A DNA stretch of 64,000 nt from an uncultured Bilophila sp. (lineage in GTDB: Bacteria > Desulfobacterota > Desulfovibrionia > Desulfovibrionales > Desulfovibrionaceae). The translations under genes were made by a program, and so were the position numbers. Shown here piece after piece: positions 25,712-34,157 of the stretch (its first letter is position 1; each line of letters starts with the position of its first letter). Below the pieces are notes generated by a model. The model did not search any database, was not told where the DNA came from, and saw nothing but the letters and a program-made list of their open reading frames with translations. The DNA lies in NCBI GenBank assembly GCA_910585945.1, contig CAJUHZ010000011.1, positions 16,843-80,842 of the forward strand, written 5' to 3'.

Positions 25712-26902
25712 TCAGTTCCCGTCGGATTCGAGGCACAGACCGCGCTTGCGCACCTCGGCCAGCCCTTCGCAATCGCCCAGCGCGCACGCCTGGTAGAAAT
25801 CGGGGCACATGGCGTCGTGCTCTCCCGCCAGAAGGCGCGCCGCGCCGCGCGCCCGCCACCAGGCCGCCTTGTCCGGACGGCGGGCGAGCGCCTCGCTGAA
25901 ATCCTTGACGGCATTGGCCGGCAGGTGCAGGCGCAGATGGGCCACCCCCCGCAAATAGAGCGCGCGGGGCGGCGCTTCGGGCAGGCGGGCGGCGGCGCGG
26001 ATCGCGTCCAGCGCTTCATAGGGGCGCTCCATCAGCAGCAGGGCTTCGCCAAGACCCATCCACAGCAGGGGGTTTTGCGGATCAAGGGCGCTCAGCCGCT
26101 CAAGCAGGGGCACGGCTTCTTCCGGGACCCGCCAGGTGTGGCCGAAATCGCGCAGGGCTTCCAGATAGGCTTCCAGCGCGTCAAGCCGTTTGGCCAGGGT
26201 TTCGGCCCGTCCGGCAAAGGGATTCTCCGTCCCTGCCGCGGGAGGAGCGACGGAGTCTGCCGGATCTGTCGGGCGCGGCGCGGCGTCTGCCCCCGGCCGG
26301 GCGGCCAGGTTGGCCGCGTTGCGCGCCAGAAGATCGCGCCCTTCGGCGGCGGCCGCGTCCAGGCGGCGCAGGGCGTCCAGACGCAGTTCCAGATTGTCGG
26401 GTTCCTGCAGGGCGCGGCGGATGGCTTGGGCCGCGTCGCGCGGCGAGGCCAGAATGCGCGCCGTGACGTTTTGCCGCGGCGGGGAGGACGCGTCTTCCGG
26501 CGCGTCGTTGAGCGAAACGGGAAAAACAACGGAGGCAAGCGCGCGCATCCGCGCGTCCGGCGCGCCGGCATTGCCGGCTCCGGCAGTCGGCGCTTCGGCC
26601 GTGCCCATGCGCGCGGCCAGATCGTTTTCAAGCAGCGCCGCGCCCTTTTCCAGCACGGCAAGCCGCGCCAGGGCGCGGGCCACGCTGTACGCGGCCGCGG
26701 CGGAGACGCCGCCCCCGTAGGGCTGGGCGCTGCCGGCCTCGGCCAGAACGGACGGGGCCGCGGGGGCGGCCGGAGATGTTGCGCGCGCCGCAAGCGCCGC
26801 GCCGTGCAGGAGCGCCGCAAGGCACAGGGCCACGACCGCCGCGTTTGCGCCGCGCCGTCGGGCCGGGCCGGCCGGGACTGGTGGAAAAGCAGCCTGTCGC
26901 AT
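25712..26902 (-). CDS. Secreted or membrane-anchored TPR-repeat protein
   Basis: Protein of 396 residues. A basic N-terminus (ARRRGANAA) leads into a hydrophobic segment at about residues 20-40 that acts as signal peptide or anchor. The middle is alanine-rich and low in complexity. From about residue 225 there are degenerate tetratricopeptide helices (EAYLEALRDFGHTWRVPEEA, LLWMGLGEALLLMERPYEAL, PRALYLRGVAHLRLHLPANA, DKAAWWRARGAARLLAG). It probably scaffolds protein contacts in the periplasm. It follows a lipoprotein gene by 23 bases and precedes the 110-residue gene by three, so the three look like one operon. No specific partner can be named. Confidence 0.72.
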   Translation of the reverse strand: MRQAAFPPVPAGPARRRGANAAVVALCLAALLHGAALAARATSPAAPAAPSVLAEAGSAQPYGGGVSAAAAYSVARALARLAVLEKGAALLENDLAARMGTAEAPTAGAGNAGAPDARMRALASVVFPVSLNDAPEDASSPPRQNVTARILASPRDAAQAIRRALQEPDNLELRLDALRRLDAAAAEGRDLLARNAANLAARPGADAAPRPTDPADSVAPPAAGTENPFAGRAETLAKRLDALEAYLEALRDFGHTWRVPEEAVPLLERLSALDPQNPLLWMGLGEALLLMERPYEALDAIRAAARLPEAPPRALYLRGVAHLRLHLPANAVKDFSEALARRPDKAAWWRARGAARLLAGEHDAMCPDFYQACALGDCEGLAEVRKRGLCLESDGN

Positions 26903-26925
26903 CTGTTCGGCCTGAGTCGGGGAGT

Positions 26926-27510
26926 CTAGCGCATTTTTTCGGCCATTTTGCCGGCGGCGACGACAAGCACGTCGCGCAACGTGTCGGCCACGAGGCTTTC
27001 CACTCCCGAGGCCGAGGGCAGTCCCCGGCGCTCCTGGGTGGAGCTGAGGCTTTCGGAGTAGATCACCTTGTCCGGCGTGGAGAGCGTCACGGTCAGGCGC
27101 ACCGTTGCGGCAAGACTGGTGGGGCCGTTTTCCCGGATCCAGATTTCATTGACCACGCCGGAGGCGATGTAGGGCGGGTTTGCCGTCCGTGCCTGCATCA
27201 TGATGGAGGCGTATGACACCTGCTCCCCGAGGCGGGCAAGCTCCTCGCCCAGGGCGCGGCTGACCCAGTCGGAAACAAGGGCGTTGGCCATGAAGGAACT
27301 GCCGTCCTGCCGTTCTCCGATCGCCTGCCGGGGGCGCTTGTCGTCGAACATGACCACCGTCACGCGTGGCGCGCCGGGTTTGGGCAGGACCGCGGCCCCG
27401 CTCGGCGTGTACATGAGCCGAACGCTGTTGCTCGGACCGCAGGCGGCCAGAAACACGAGCGGGATGAGTGCCACCAGCAGGGCGAACGCGCGCCGGAGCG
27501 GAATGGGCAT
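26926..27510 (-). CDS. Predicted lipoprotein
   Basis: Protein of 194 residues with a textbook lipoprotein signal: MPIPLRRAFALLVALIPLVF followed by the lipobox LAAC, cysteine at residue 24. The mature part reads as a single alpha/beta domain (RVTVVMFDDKRPRQAIGER, LVSDWVSRALGEELARLGEQ, TVRLTVTLSTPDKVIYSES) similar in character to outer-membrane-associated lipoproteins that bind or assemble envelope components. The start at 27510 is supported by AAAGGGAGG. It is the first gene of the long minus-strand run ending at the alpha/beta hydrolase, so its promoter lies in 27511-27884. The exact family is not recognised. Confidence 0.75.
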   Translation of the reverse strand: MPIPLRRAFALLVALIPLVFLAACGPSNSVRLMYTPSGAAVLPKPGAPRVTVVMFDDKRPRQAIGERQDGSSFMANALVSDWVSRALGEELARLGEQVSYASIMMQARTANPPYIASGVVNEIWIRENGPTSLAATVRLTVTLSTPDKVIYSESLSSTQERRGLPSASGVESLVADTLRDVLVVAAGKMAEKMR

Positions 27511-27884
27511 GGAGAACCTCCCTTTATTATGTGAAACGCTTTTAGTCTCTTTCCCGCCGCTTTGCAACGCGGTCAGGGCAGGCGCGCGGGAGGAGCGGGA
27601 ATGCCCCCGCCCTGTCCGGGGCCTGTCCGGCTCCTGTCCGGGGGCGCGCCGCGGTTGACGATGCGGCGGGAGGCGTCTACAACTCGTTTCATGAAGCGCC
27701 TGCCGGGGCGATTGCCCGGGAAGCCGTTGCATGGTTTCAGCAACTCATGTCATCATTCGCCAAAAAAGGTGGTTTCTGGCCCTTCACGGCGCGTTTCGCG
27801 CCGCGGGGGACTCGCGTCCGGCGGCAGACGTCATTTCATCATGAATGATGGAATATCTTCGGGACACGCCACAAGGAGCGCATC
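27511..27884. other. Divergent intergenic region between the lipoprotein gene and serS
   Basis: No gene is supported in these 374 bases. The region contains promoters for both directions and, at 27735-27850, an inverted copy of the family B repeat element. A GGAG eight bases before 27885 serves serS. Confidence 0.6.
27735..27850. repeat. Short inverted-repeat intergenic element, family B, copy 2 (inverted)
   Basis: On the minus strand it shows GCGGCGCGAAACGCGCCGTGA, split here as GCGGCGCGAAACG and CGCCGTGA, followed by CAGAAACCACC and TTTTTTGGCGAATGA, matching the 62006-62145 copy closely. The terminal repeats are less well conserved (GTCATTTCATCATGAATGAT at one end). Confidence 0.65.
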
Positions 27885-29162
27885 GTGCTGGATCTCAAAT
27901 TGTTGCAGAAGAACCCCGAGGTGGTGGCCGCCGCTCTCGCCAAACGTCATTCAAAGCTGAGCGTGCAGACGTTTGAGGAACTTGACGGCAGGCGGCGCGC
28001 CCTGCTGGCCGAGGTGGAAACCCTGAAGGCCGAGCGCAACCGCGCCTCCGGCGAAGTGGCGCGGCTGAAGCGCGAGGGCGGCAATGCCGAAGCGCGCATC
28101 GCCGAGCTTTCCACCCTTTCCGCCCGGATCGCCGCCCTGGACGGAGAGACGGAAGCGGTCAAGGCCGAACTTGCCGACTGGATGCTGACCGTGCCCAACA
28201 TTCCGGACGCCAGCGTGCCCGAAGGCGCGGACGAGCGCGACAACGTGGAAGTCCGCCGCTGGGGGACGGTTCCGACCTTTGATTTCCCGATCCGGCCGCA
28301 TTGGGAGCTGGGCGCGGCTCTGGGCGGGCTGGATTTCGAGCGGGGGGTCAAGCTGGCGGGAAGCCGCTTTGCCGTGTCCTGGGGCTGGGCCGCGCGGCTT
28401 GAGCGGGCGCTCATGAATTTTTACCTCGACGTTCATCAGGCCGAAGGGCGGATCGAAATCGCTCCGCCGCTCATGGTCAACCGCAAGACCATGACCGGCA
28501 CGGGGCAGTTGCCCAAGTTCGAGGAGGATCTCTTCCGGCTGGAGGCGTGGGACTTCTTCCTGATCCCCACGGCGGAAGTGCCGTTGACCAACCTGCACAG
28601 CGACGAGATCCTGGAAGAGGCCGCCCTGCCCCTGAGGTATTGCGCGCAGACGCCCTGTTTCCGTTCCGAGGCCGGGGCCGCCGGCAAGGACACGCGCGGG
28701 CTGATCCGCCAGCACCAGTTCACCAAGGTGGAAATGGTGTATCTGGCGCATCCGGACGAGTCCTTCGACAGGCTGGAGGAAATGCGCCGCAGCGCGGAAG
28801 GGCTGCTCGAACGGCTGGAACTGCCTTACCGCACCATTGTGCTCTGTTCCGGCGACATGGGCTTTTCGGCCTGCAAGACCTACGACGTGGAAGTCTGGCT
28901 CCCGGCGCAGAACACCTACCGGGAGATTTCCTCCTGTTCCAATTGCGGGGACTTCCAGGCGCGGCGGGCGAACATCCGTTTTCGTCCGAAGGGCGGCGGC
29001 AAGCCGGAGTTTGTCCACACCCTGAACGGTTCCGGCCTGCCCACCGGGCGTTCGCTGGTGGCCGTTCTGGAAAACGGGCAGCAGAAGGACGGCTCGATCC
29101 GCATCCCCGGGGCGCTTGTGCCGTACATGGGCGGGGTTGAAGTCATCGAGCCGCGCGCCTGA
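27885..29162 (+). CDS. serS: Seryl-tRNA synthetase
   Basis: Class IIa synthetase of 425 residues charging tRNA-Ser (and tRNA-Sec, relevant here because a selenoprotein gene is present in the window). The N-terminal 110 residues form the long antiparallel coiled coil that grips the tRNA variable arm. The catalytic core holds FRSEAGAAGKDTRGLIRQHQ (motif 2), SSCSNCGDFQARR and NGSGLPTGRSLVAVLEN (motif 3). It begins with GTG at 27885 behind AAGGAG. The gene is followed 37 bases later by der, probably in the same transcript. Confidence 0.96.
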   Translation: MLDLKLLQKNPEVVAAALAKRHSKLSVQTFEELDGRRRALLAEVETLKAERNRASGEVARLKREGGNAEARIAELSTLSARIAALDGETEAVKAELADWMLTVPNIPDASVPEGADERDNVEVRRWGTVPTFDFPIRPHWELGAALGGLDFERGVKLAGSRFAVSWGWAARLERALMNFYLDVHQAEGRIEIAPPLMVNRKTMTGTGQLPKFEEDLFRLEAWDFFLIPTAEVPLTNLHSDEILEEAALPLRYCAQTPCFRSEAGAAGKDTRGLIRQHQFTKVEMVYLAHPDESFDRLEEMRRSAEGLLERLELPYRTIVLCSGDMGFSACKTYDVEVWLPAQNTYREISSCSNCGDFQARRANIRFRPKGGGKPEFVHTLNGSGLPTGRSLVAVLENGQQKDGSIRIPGALVPYMGGVEVIEPRA

Positions 29163-29199
29163 CGCCCATTTGAAAAACCGCTTCTGCAAGGACCGCGAG

Positions 29200-30747
29200 A
29201 TGCTTGCCAAAGTCGCCTTGATCGGCCGGCCCAACGTGGGCAAGTCGACCCTGTTCAACCGGTTGATCCGGAGCAATCGGGCCATCACCCACGATCGCCC
29301 CGGCGTCACCAGGGATCGTATGGAAGGCGTGGTCAGACCGCGCGGGGGCAGAAGCTTTGTGGTGATCGATACCGGCGGGGTGACGCTGGATCAGCACCGC
29401 GCCGTGGTGGAAGGGCCGGCCGGACTCCGTGGCTTCGAGGCCGAGATCCTGCGTCAGACCGAGGCCGCCATTCGGGAAGCCGCCGTGATCTGCCTGGTGA
29501 CGGACGGCCGGGAAGGGCTGCTCCCGCTCGACGAGCACCTGGCCGCCTTTGCCCGTCGGGGCGGCAAGCCGGTGCTGCTGGCCGTGAACAAGGTGGACGG
29601 CCCGGAGCGCGAGGACGAACGCATGGCCGAATTCCATGCGCTCGGCTTTCCCATGCTCGCCGTCTCCGCCGAGCACGGGCACAACATCCGCGCGCTCGAG
29701 AGCGAACTGATCGATCGTCTGCCGCCCGAAGACGCCGCGCCCCGGGCGGATGCCGCCGGACAGGACGCGGCCGTGGCGGCGGAAGATGTGGAACGGGAAG
29801 CGGCGGAAGAGGGCGCTTTGGGTGCGGACGGCCTGGCCGATGCCGGGTCTGACCCGGCGACGGACGCCCGGCCCGCCGTGCTGGCGGAGGGGGAAGCGGT
29901 TTTTGCCCCTGACGCGGCGGCCGCTTTTGGCGGGACGGATCCGTCCCGGCTCAAGCTGGCCCTCCTCGGACGCCCGAACGCCGGGAAATCCTCGCTGATC
30001 AACGCCCTGATCGGTGAAGAGCGGATGATCGTCAGCGATGTGGCCGGCACCACGCGCGACAGTGTGGACATTCCCTTTGCGGCTGACGGCAGGCTGTGCG
30101 TGTTTGTGGATACGGCCGGCGTGCGCCGGCGCACGCGCATCACCGACGCCGTGGAGCGCTTTTCCGTCAACGCGGCGCTGAAAAGCACGACCAAGGCTGA
30201 CGTGACGCTCTATGTCATCGACGCGCTGGAAGGCGTGACCAGCCAGGACAAACGCCTCATCGATCTTCTGGACGAACGCAAGACGCCGTTCCTGATCCTT
30301 GTGAACAAGATCGATCTGGTCAATGCGAAACAGCGCGCCGCCCTGCACGCCGCGTTCCGCGACGTGTTGCAGTTCTGCCCGCATGTGCCGGCGCTCATGG
30401 TTTCGGCCATGCGCGGTCTTGGACTCGACAAGATCGTGCCGCTCGCCGCCCGCATTCGGGAGGAATGCCAAACCCGCATCGGCACGGGCGCGCTCAACCG
30501 CGCCCTTGAAGAAGTGCTGGCCGCCCATCAGCCGCCTGTGGTGAAACGGGTGCGCCCCCGCTTTTTCTACCTGACGCAGGCGGAGGTGGCTCCGCCGACC
30601 TTTGTGTTCTTTGTCAGCGACGCGGATCGCGTTTCCGAAACCTACGCCCGCTATCTGGAACGTTCCCTCCGCCGGCGTTTCGGCATTCTCCATGCGCCCA
30701 TGCGCGTGCGCCTGCGCTCGTCGCACGGGAAAAGGAAGGAAAAATGA
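29200..30747 (+). CDS. der: Ribosome-assembly GTPase Der (EngA) with an enlarged inter-domain linker
   Basis: Essential double-GTPase of 515 residues needed for 50S subunit maturation. The first G domain starts at residue 8 (GRPNVGKST, then DTGG and NKVDG). The second starts near residue 256 (GRPNAGKSS, DTAGVRRRT, NKIDL). The C-terminal KH-like domain begins near RIGTGALNRAL and ends in PMRVRLRSSHGKRKEK. Between the G domains lies an unusually long acidic alanine-rich linker of about 75 residues (roughly 175-250), which explains the length above the usual 435-490. AAGGA seven bases before the ATG supports the start. Confidence 0.95.
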   Translation: MLAKVALIGRPNVGKSTLFNRLIRSNRAITHDRPGVTRDRMEGVVRPRGGRSFVVIDTGGVTLDQHRAVVEGPAGLRGFEAEILRQTEAAIREAAVICLVTDGREGLLPLDEHLAAFARRGGKPVLLAVNKVDGPEREDERMAEFHALGFPMLAVSAEHGHNIRALESELIDRLPPEDAAPRADAAGQDAAVAAEDVEREAAEEGALGADGLADAGSDPATDARPAVLAEGEAVFAPDAAAAFGGTDPSRLKLALLGRPNAGKSSLINALIGEERMIVSDVAGTTRDSVDIPFAADGRLCVFVDTAGVRRRTRITDAVERFSVNAALKSTTKADVTLYVIDALEGVTSQDKRLIDLLDERKTPFLILVNKIDLVNAKQRAALHAAFRDVLQFCPHVPALMVSAMRGLGLDKIVPLAARIREECQTRIGTGALNRALEEVLAAHQPPVVKRVRPRFFYLTQAEVAPPTFVFFVSDADRVSETYARYLERSLRRRFGILHAPMRVRLRSSHGKRKEK

Positions 30748-30928
30748 TTCCCGGCCTGCGTCTTACCGAGATCTGTCCCCGGGGAGTGTCCACACTACGG
30801 CTCCTGTCCTCCGCCTGCATCAAAAAGGCTCTTTGTTCCGGTCAAGTGCCATAAGAGCACATTCCCTTCACAAAAAGCCTTTTTTCCCTTGGTGGAGAAC
30901 AACATTTCACACAGTGTGAAACGCCCTG

Positions 30929-31100
30929 GGGTCAGCCCTCATTAAAATGCCGTCCGCGAAAAGACGAGTTTTTCCGGCCGGCAAGGGGCAAACATTGGCC
31001 GAAGCTGTCCTGAACATACCGCAAGGTCAATGTTGGCCTTGTAACGCCGCCGGACGCAAAAAGACGGCTTTGCAGCAGGCGTTTTAATGAGGGCTGACCC
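30929..31100. repeat. Dispersed intergenic element, family A, intact copy with terminal inverted repeats
   Basis: A 172-base non-coding element bounded by perfect 19-bp terminal inverted repeats: GGGTCAGCCCTCATTAAAA at 30929-30947 and its complement at 31082-31100. The right end touches the last base of the hypC stop codon. Interior palindromic stretches include the pair CCGGCCGGC and the segment CGCAAGGTCAATGTTGGCC. It has the size and architecture of a MITE but no transposase is nearby. It fills most of the 352-base gap between der and hypC. Confidence 0.8.
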
Positions 31101-31348
31101 TAAAACGTCGGCTCGTCCCCGGCCGCGCGGGAAAGCTCGCGGAACAGGCGGAGACTTTCCTCGGCTTCGGTTCGTTCCATCTTGTGCATGGCGAAGCCGG
31201 CATGGACGATGAGATAGTCACCGATCTTCGCTTCTTCGGGCAAGAGCATTCCCGAGACCGTAAGCTCGGTGGGACCGTTCCCCACCGTGACCTTGAGCAT
31301 GCCGTCATCCAGCGTTGCGACGACTTTTGTGGGTATGGCAAGACACAT
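31100..31348 (-). CDS. hypC: [NiFe]-hydrogenase maturation chaperone HypC
   Basis: Small chaperone of 82 residues that, with HypD, carries the Fe(CN)2CO unit to the hydrogenase large subunit. It begins with the invariant MCLAIP, whose Cys2 is the functional residue, followed by the family fold (VGNGPTELTVSGMLLP, KIGDYLIVHAGFAMHKM). AGAGGA precedes the ATG at 31348. It stands alone, without hypD or hypE beside it, and about 7.6 kb from the hysAB hydrogenase genes that it probably helps mature. A family A repeat element ends exactly at its stop codon. Confidence 0.93.
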   Translation of the reverse strand: MCLAIPTKVVATLDDGMLKVTVGNGPTELTVSGMLLPEEAKIGDYLIVHAGFAMHKMERTEAEESLRLFRELSRAAGDEPTF

Positions 31349-31667
31349 GGTTTTATCCTCTGTCCTGTTCCATACGCGTTCCGGCCAATCTCCGCAAGAA
31401 GAGGAGATGATTCCTTCCCGGGGAGCCGACGGCGTCCAGCGCCATCCCCCCCGGCGGGGCGAGGGGCAGCGCCCCGCATCGCGGCAGACGTTTTTCAAGG
31501 CGCCCCGCCGTCAACGCGCCCGCCCGGGCAGGAAGATTCTCGCGCCTTCCATTTTGAGCCGGAAGCGCCTATGATCCCGCGTGGCCGTGTCCCGATCGCC
31601 TGCGGGCGGCCTCCATGAACCCGGCCTGTCCCGTCCGCCGTTTCACACTCGACGCCAGGAAAATATC
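31349..31667. other. Divergent intergenic region between hypC and xth
   Basis: No gene is supported in 319 bases. It contains the promoter regions of both divergent genes and a short GC-rich hairpin repeat at 31445-31477. Confidence 0.5.
31445..31477. repeat. GC-rich dispersed hairpin repeat, partial copy
   Basis: CCCCCCCGGCGGGGCGAGG followed by GGCAGCGCCCC. It corresponds to part of the family at 8121, 38797, 48821 and 62883, without the GCATGATGC centre. Confidence 0.5.
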
Positions 31668-32579
31668 ATGCCCCGTCTTGTCCGCCTTGTTTCATGGAAT
31701 GTGAACGGCTTTCGCGCCATTTCGGCCAAGGCGGATTGGGCGTGGTTCGCCGCCAGCAACGCCGACGTGATCGCCCTGCAGGAGACAAAGGCCGACGTCG
31801 GGCAAATCCCCGCTCCGCATCGCGAGCCGGAGGGCTGGGAGGCGCACTGGCTCGGAGCGACAGTCAAAAAGGGTTATTCCGGCGTGGCGCTGTTCATCCG
31901 CCGGGGCGCGCCGGGGCTGACGCCGGCGGCCGTGCGCGCCGAATTGCCCGATCCCCGTTTTCAGGGAGAGGGGCGGCTGCTGCATGCCGACTTCCCGGCG
32001 TTCCATTTTCTGAACGTCTATTTTCCCAACGGATCGCAGGGGCCGGCCCGGCTGGCGTACAAGATGGCGTATTACGACGCCTTTCTGGAGTACGCCCAAC
32101 GCCTGCGCCGGGAAAAGCCCGTTGTCGTCTGCGGCGACTTCAACACGGCGCATCGCCCCGTGGATCTCGCCCACCCCAAAGCCAATGAGGAACATTCCGG
32201 CTTTCTTCCGGAAGAACGAGCCTGGATGGATCGTTTCATCGCGGCCGGGTATACGGACACCTTCCGTCATGTTCACGGTGATGAGGCCGGGCGCTACACT
32301 TGGTGGTCGTACCGTCAGCGCGCCCGTCTGACCAACGCCGGCTGGCGCATCGACTACTTTTTTGTCTCCGATGAATTGACGCCTGCCCTGCGCGACGCGT
32401 GGATCGAGCCGCACGTTCTCGGATCGGATCATTGTCCGGTGGGGATAAGCCTGAATCTGGCCGGGGAAGCGGAACTCCCCGCGCGGATCGGCCCGGAGGC
32501 CGATACGTCGCCGGCCGCGGAGGCAAAAGAAAAACCCCGCCGGAGCGGGGTGAAATCTGGGGCGAATGATGGGACTTGA
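31668..32579 (+). CDS. xth: Exodeoxyribonuclease III (AP endonuclease, XthA type)
   Basis: DNA-repair enzyme of 303 residues that cleaves abasic sites and digests 3' ends. The fold is complete: LVSWNVNGFRA at the N-terminus, the metal-binding Glu in ALQETKAD near residue 45, CGDFNTAHRPVDLA near 155, and the catalytic GSDHCPVGISL near 255. The homologous part ends near residue 262. About 40 further residues (from GEAELPARIGPE) form a disordered tail whose coding sequence contains the terminator of the convergent tRNA-His gene and whose stop codon lies inside that tRNA gene. The start follows AGGAAA at good spacing. Confidence 0.94.
   Translation: MPRLVRLVSWNVNGFRAISAKADWAWFAASNADVIALQETKADVGQIPAPHREPEGWEAHWLGATVKKGYSGVALFIRRGAPGLTPAAVRAELPDPRFQGEGRLLHADFPAFHFLNVYFPNGSQGPARLAYKMAYYDAFLEYAQRLRREKPVVVCGDFNTAHRPVDLAHPKANEEHSGFLPEERAWMDRFIAAGYTDTFRHVHGDEAGRYTWWSYRQRARLTNAGWRIDYFFVSDELTPALRDAWIEPHVLGSDHCPVGISLNLAGEAELPARIGPEADTSPAAEAKEKPRRSGVKSGANDGT
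32525..32550 (-). terminator. Intrinsic terminator of the tRNA-His gene
   Basis: Read on the minus strand, CCCCGC-TCCG-GCGGGG is followed by TTTTTCTTTT. It sits eight bases beyond the encoded CCA end of tRNA-His and lies within the 3' part of the xth coding sequence on the other strand. Confidence 0.85.
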
Positions 32580-32634
32580 ACCCACGGCCACCTGGGCCAC
32601 AACCAGGTGCTCTACCAACTGAGCTACATCCGCC
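32558..32634 (-). tRNA. tRNA-His (anticodon GTG)
   Basis: The minus strand folds into a full cloverleaf: acceptor GGCGGATG pairing with CATTCGCC, a D-arm with AGCTCAGTTGGTAGAGC, anticodon stem CCTGG/CCAGG enclosing TTGTGGC with anticodon GTG, and a T-arm with GTTCAAGTC. The 5' end has the extra G opposite discriminator C (eight-base-pair acceptor) that is diagnostic of tRNA-His. CCA is encoded at 32558-32560, and an intrinsic terminator follows. Confidence 0.97.
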
Positions 32635-32763
32635 GTATGTGTTCCGCCTTATAGCGCGCCGGCGGCGCAAGGTCAAGCGTTTGTGGCGGAAAAGGAGCGG
32701 CGCGGAATACCTTTGCCGGCAGGCGCGCCGTATGCGGCGTTTTTTACTATCTTCGGAGTATGC

Positions 32764-34023
32764 ATGGACAAACTGACCATTGAAGGCGGCGTCGCGCTGC
32801 GCGGGAGCGTCCGCATCAGCGGCTCCAAAAATGCCGCCCTGCCCATTCTTCTTGCCTCCATTCTGCTTGATTCTCCGGCCAGGTTCGAGAACATCGCGGA
32901 TCTCCGCGATATCCGCACGACCACGCGCCTGCTGGGCGTGCTGGGCCGGCCGGCGCATTTTGACGATGGCGTCGTCACTGTGGAGACCGGCCCGCTCGCG
33001 CCGGAAGCGCCGTACGAACTCGTCAAGACCATGCGCGCCTCGGTGCTGGTGCTCGGGCCGCTGCTGGCGCGCCTTGGGGAAGCGCGCGTGGCCATGCCCG
33101 GCGGCTGCGCGATCGGCGCGCGCCCCGTGGATCTGCACCTCTCCGCTCTCGAAAAGATGGGGGCGCGTTTCGATCTGGAAGACGGCTACATCATCGGCCG
33201 CTGCGGCCGCCTCAGAGGCGCGCACATCCATTTTGATTTTCCCACTGTGGGCGGCACGGAAAATCTGCTCATGGCCGCCGCCCTTGCCGAGGGCGAAACC
33301 GTGCTCGAAAACGCGGCGCGCGAGCCGGAAGTGACCGACCTCGCCAGGTTTCTCATCAAATGCGGGGCGCGCATCGAAGGACACGGCACAAGCGATATCC
33401 GCATCCGCGGCGTTGATTCGCTGTCGGGCTGCACCTATCGGGTGATGCCCGACAGGATCGAGGCCGGGACCTTTCTGGCCGCCGCCGGCATCACGGACGG
33501 CGATCTGATCCTCCAGGATTGCCCGCTTGAAGAGCTTGACGCCGCCACGGCAAAGCTGATCCAGATGGGCATGCGCATTGAGAGCACGCCCGAAGGGGTG
33601 CGCGCGCGGCGGGAAGAGCCCGGTTCCCCTCTGCGCGCCGCGGACGTGACCACCCGGCCTTATCCCGGCTTTCCCACCGACATGCAGGCCCAGATCATGG
33701 CCATGCTCTGTCTGGCCGAAGGTTCGAGCGTGATCACGGAAACCATTTTTGAAAACCGCTTCATGCATGTGCAGGAACTGGTGCGCATGGGAGCGGATGT
33801 CCGGCTTTCCGGCCATACGGCCATGGTGCGGGGCGTCGCCCGCCTGACCGGCGCGCCGGTCATGGCTTCGGATCTGCGCGCCAGCGCCTCGCTGGTGCTG
33901 GCTGGCCTGGCCGCGAGAGGGGTCACGCAGGTGCAGCGCATCTATCACCTTGACCGAGGCTACGAGCACATCGAAAAGAAGCTCGAAGCCCTGGGCGCGC
34001 GCATCCGCCGCGAAGCGGAATAA
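32764..34023 (+). CDS. murA: UDP-N-acetylglucosamine 1-carboxyvinyltransferase
   Basis: First committed enzyme of peptidoglycan synthesis, transferring enolpyruvate from PEP to UDP-GlcNAc; 419 residues, the standard MurA length. The N-terminal substrate site (GSKNAALPILLASILL, Lys-Asn near residue 22) and the catalytic cysteine loop PGGCAIGARP with Cys115 (the fosfomycin target) are intact. The C-terminal DLRASASLVLAGLAA stretch is present. I start at 32764 behind GGAG; a longer frame to 32683 adds no homologous residues. It reads away from tRNA-His, so the 129-base gap should hold divergent promoters. Confidence 0.97.
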   Translation: MDKLTIEGGVALRGSVRISGSKNAALPILLASILLDSPARFENIADLRDIRTTTRLLGVLGRPAHFDDGVVTVETGPLAPEAPYELVKTMRASVLVLGPLLARLGEARVAMPGGCAIGARPVDLHLSALEKMGARFDLEDGYIIGRCGRLRGAHIHFDFPTVGGTENLLMAAALAEGETVLENAAREPEVTDLARFLIKCGARIEGHGTSDIRIRGVDSLSGCTYRVMPDRIEAGTFLAAAGITDGDLILQDCPLEELDAATAKLIQMGMRIESTPEGVRARREEPGSPLRAADVTTRPYPGFPTDMQAQIMAMLCLAEGSSVITETIFENRFMHVQELVRMGADVRLSGHTAMVRGVARLTGAPVMASDLRASASLVLAGLAARGVTQVQRIYHLDRGYEHIEKKLEALGARIRREAE

Positions 34024-34157
34024 GCTGTCGCGTGGGAGACCGGAGAAAGCTCGCGTCGTGTCCGCCCCGGAACGGGGTCTCTCCAGACTGATCCGGACCG
34101 GACCGGAACCGGGGCGGACACGCTCCCGATTGCTTCGGGGATGGCGGCGCGGCGGGA

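Noticed and set aside
30929..31100. Insertion sequence with its own transposase
   Set aside because: The element is only 172 bases and has no open frame. Terminal inverted repeats alone support a non-autonomous element at most, and I could not identify a target-site duplication.
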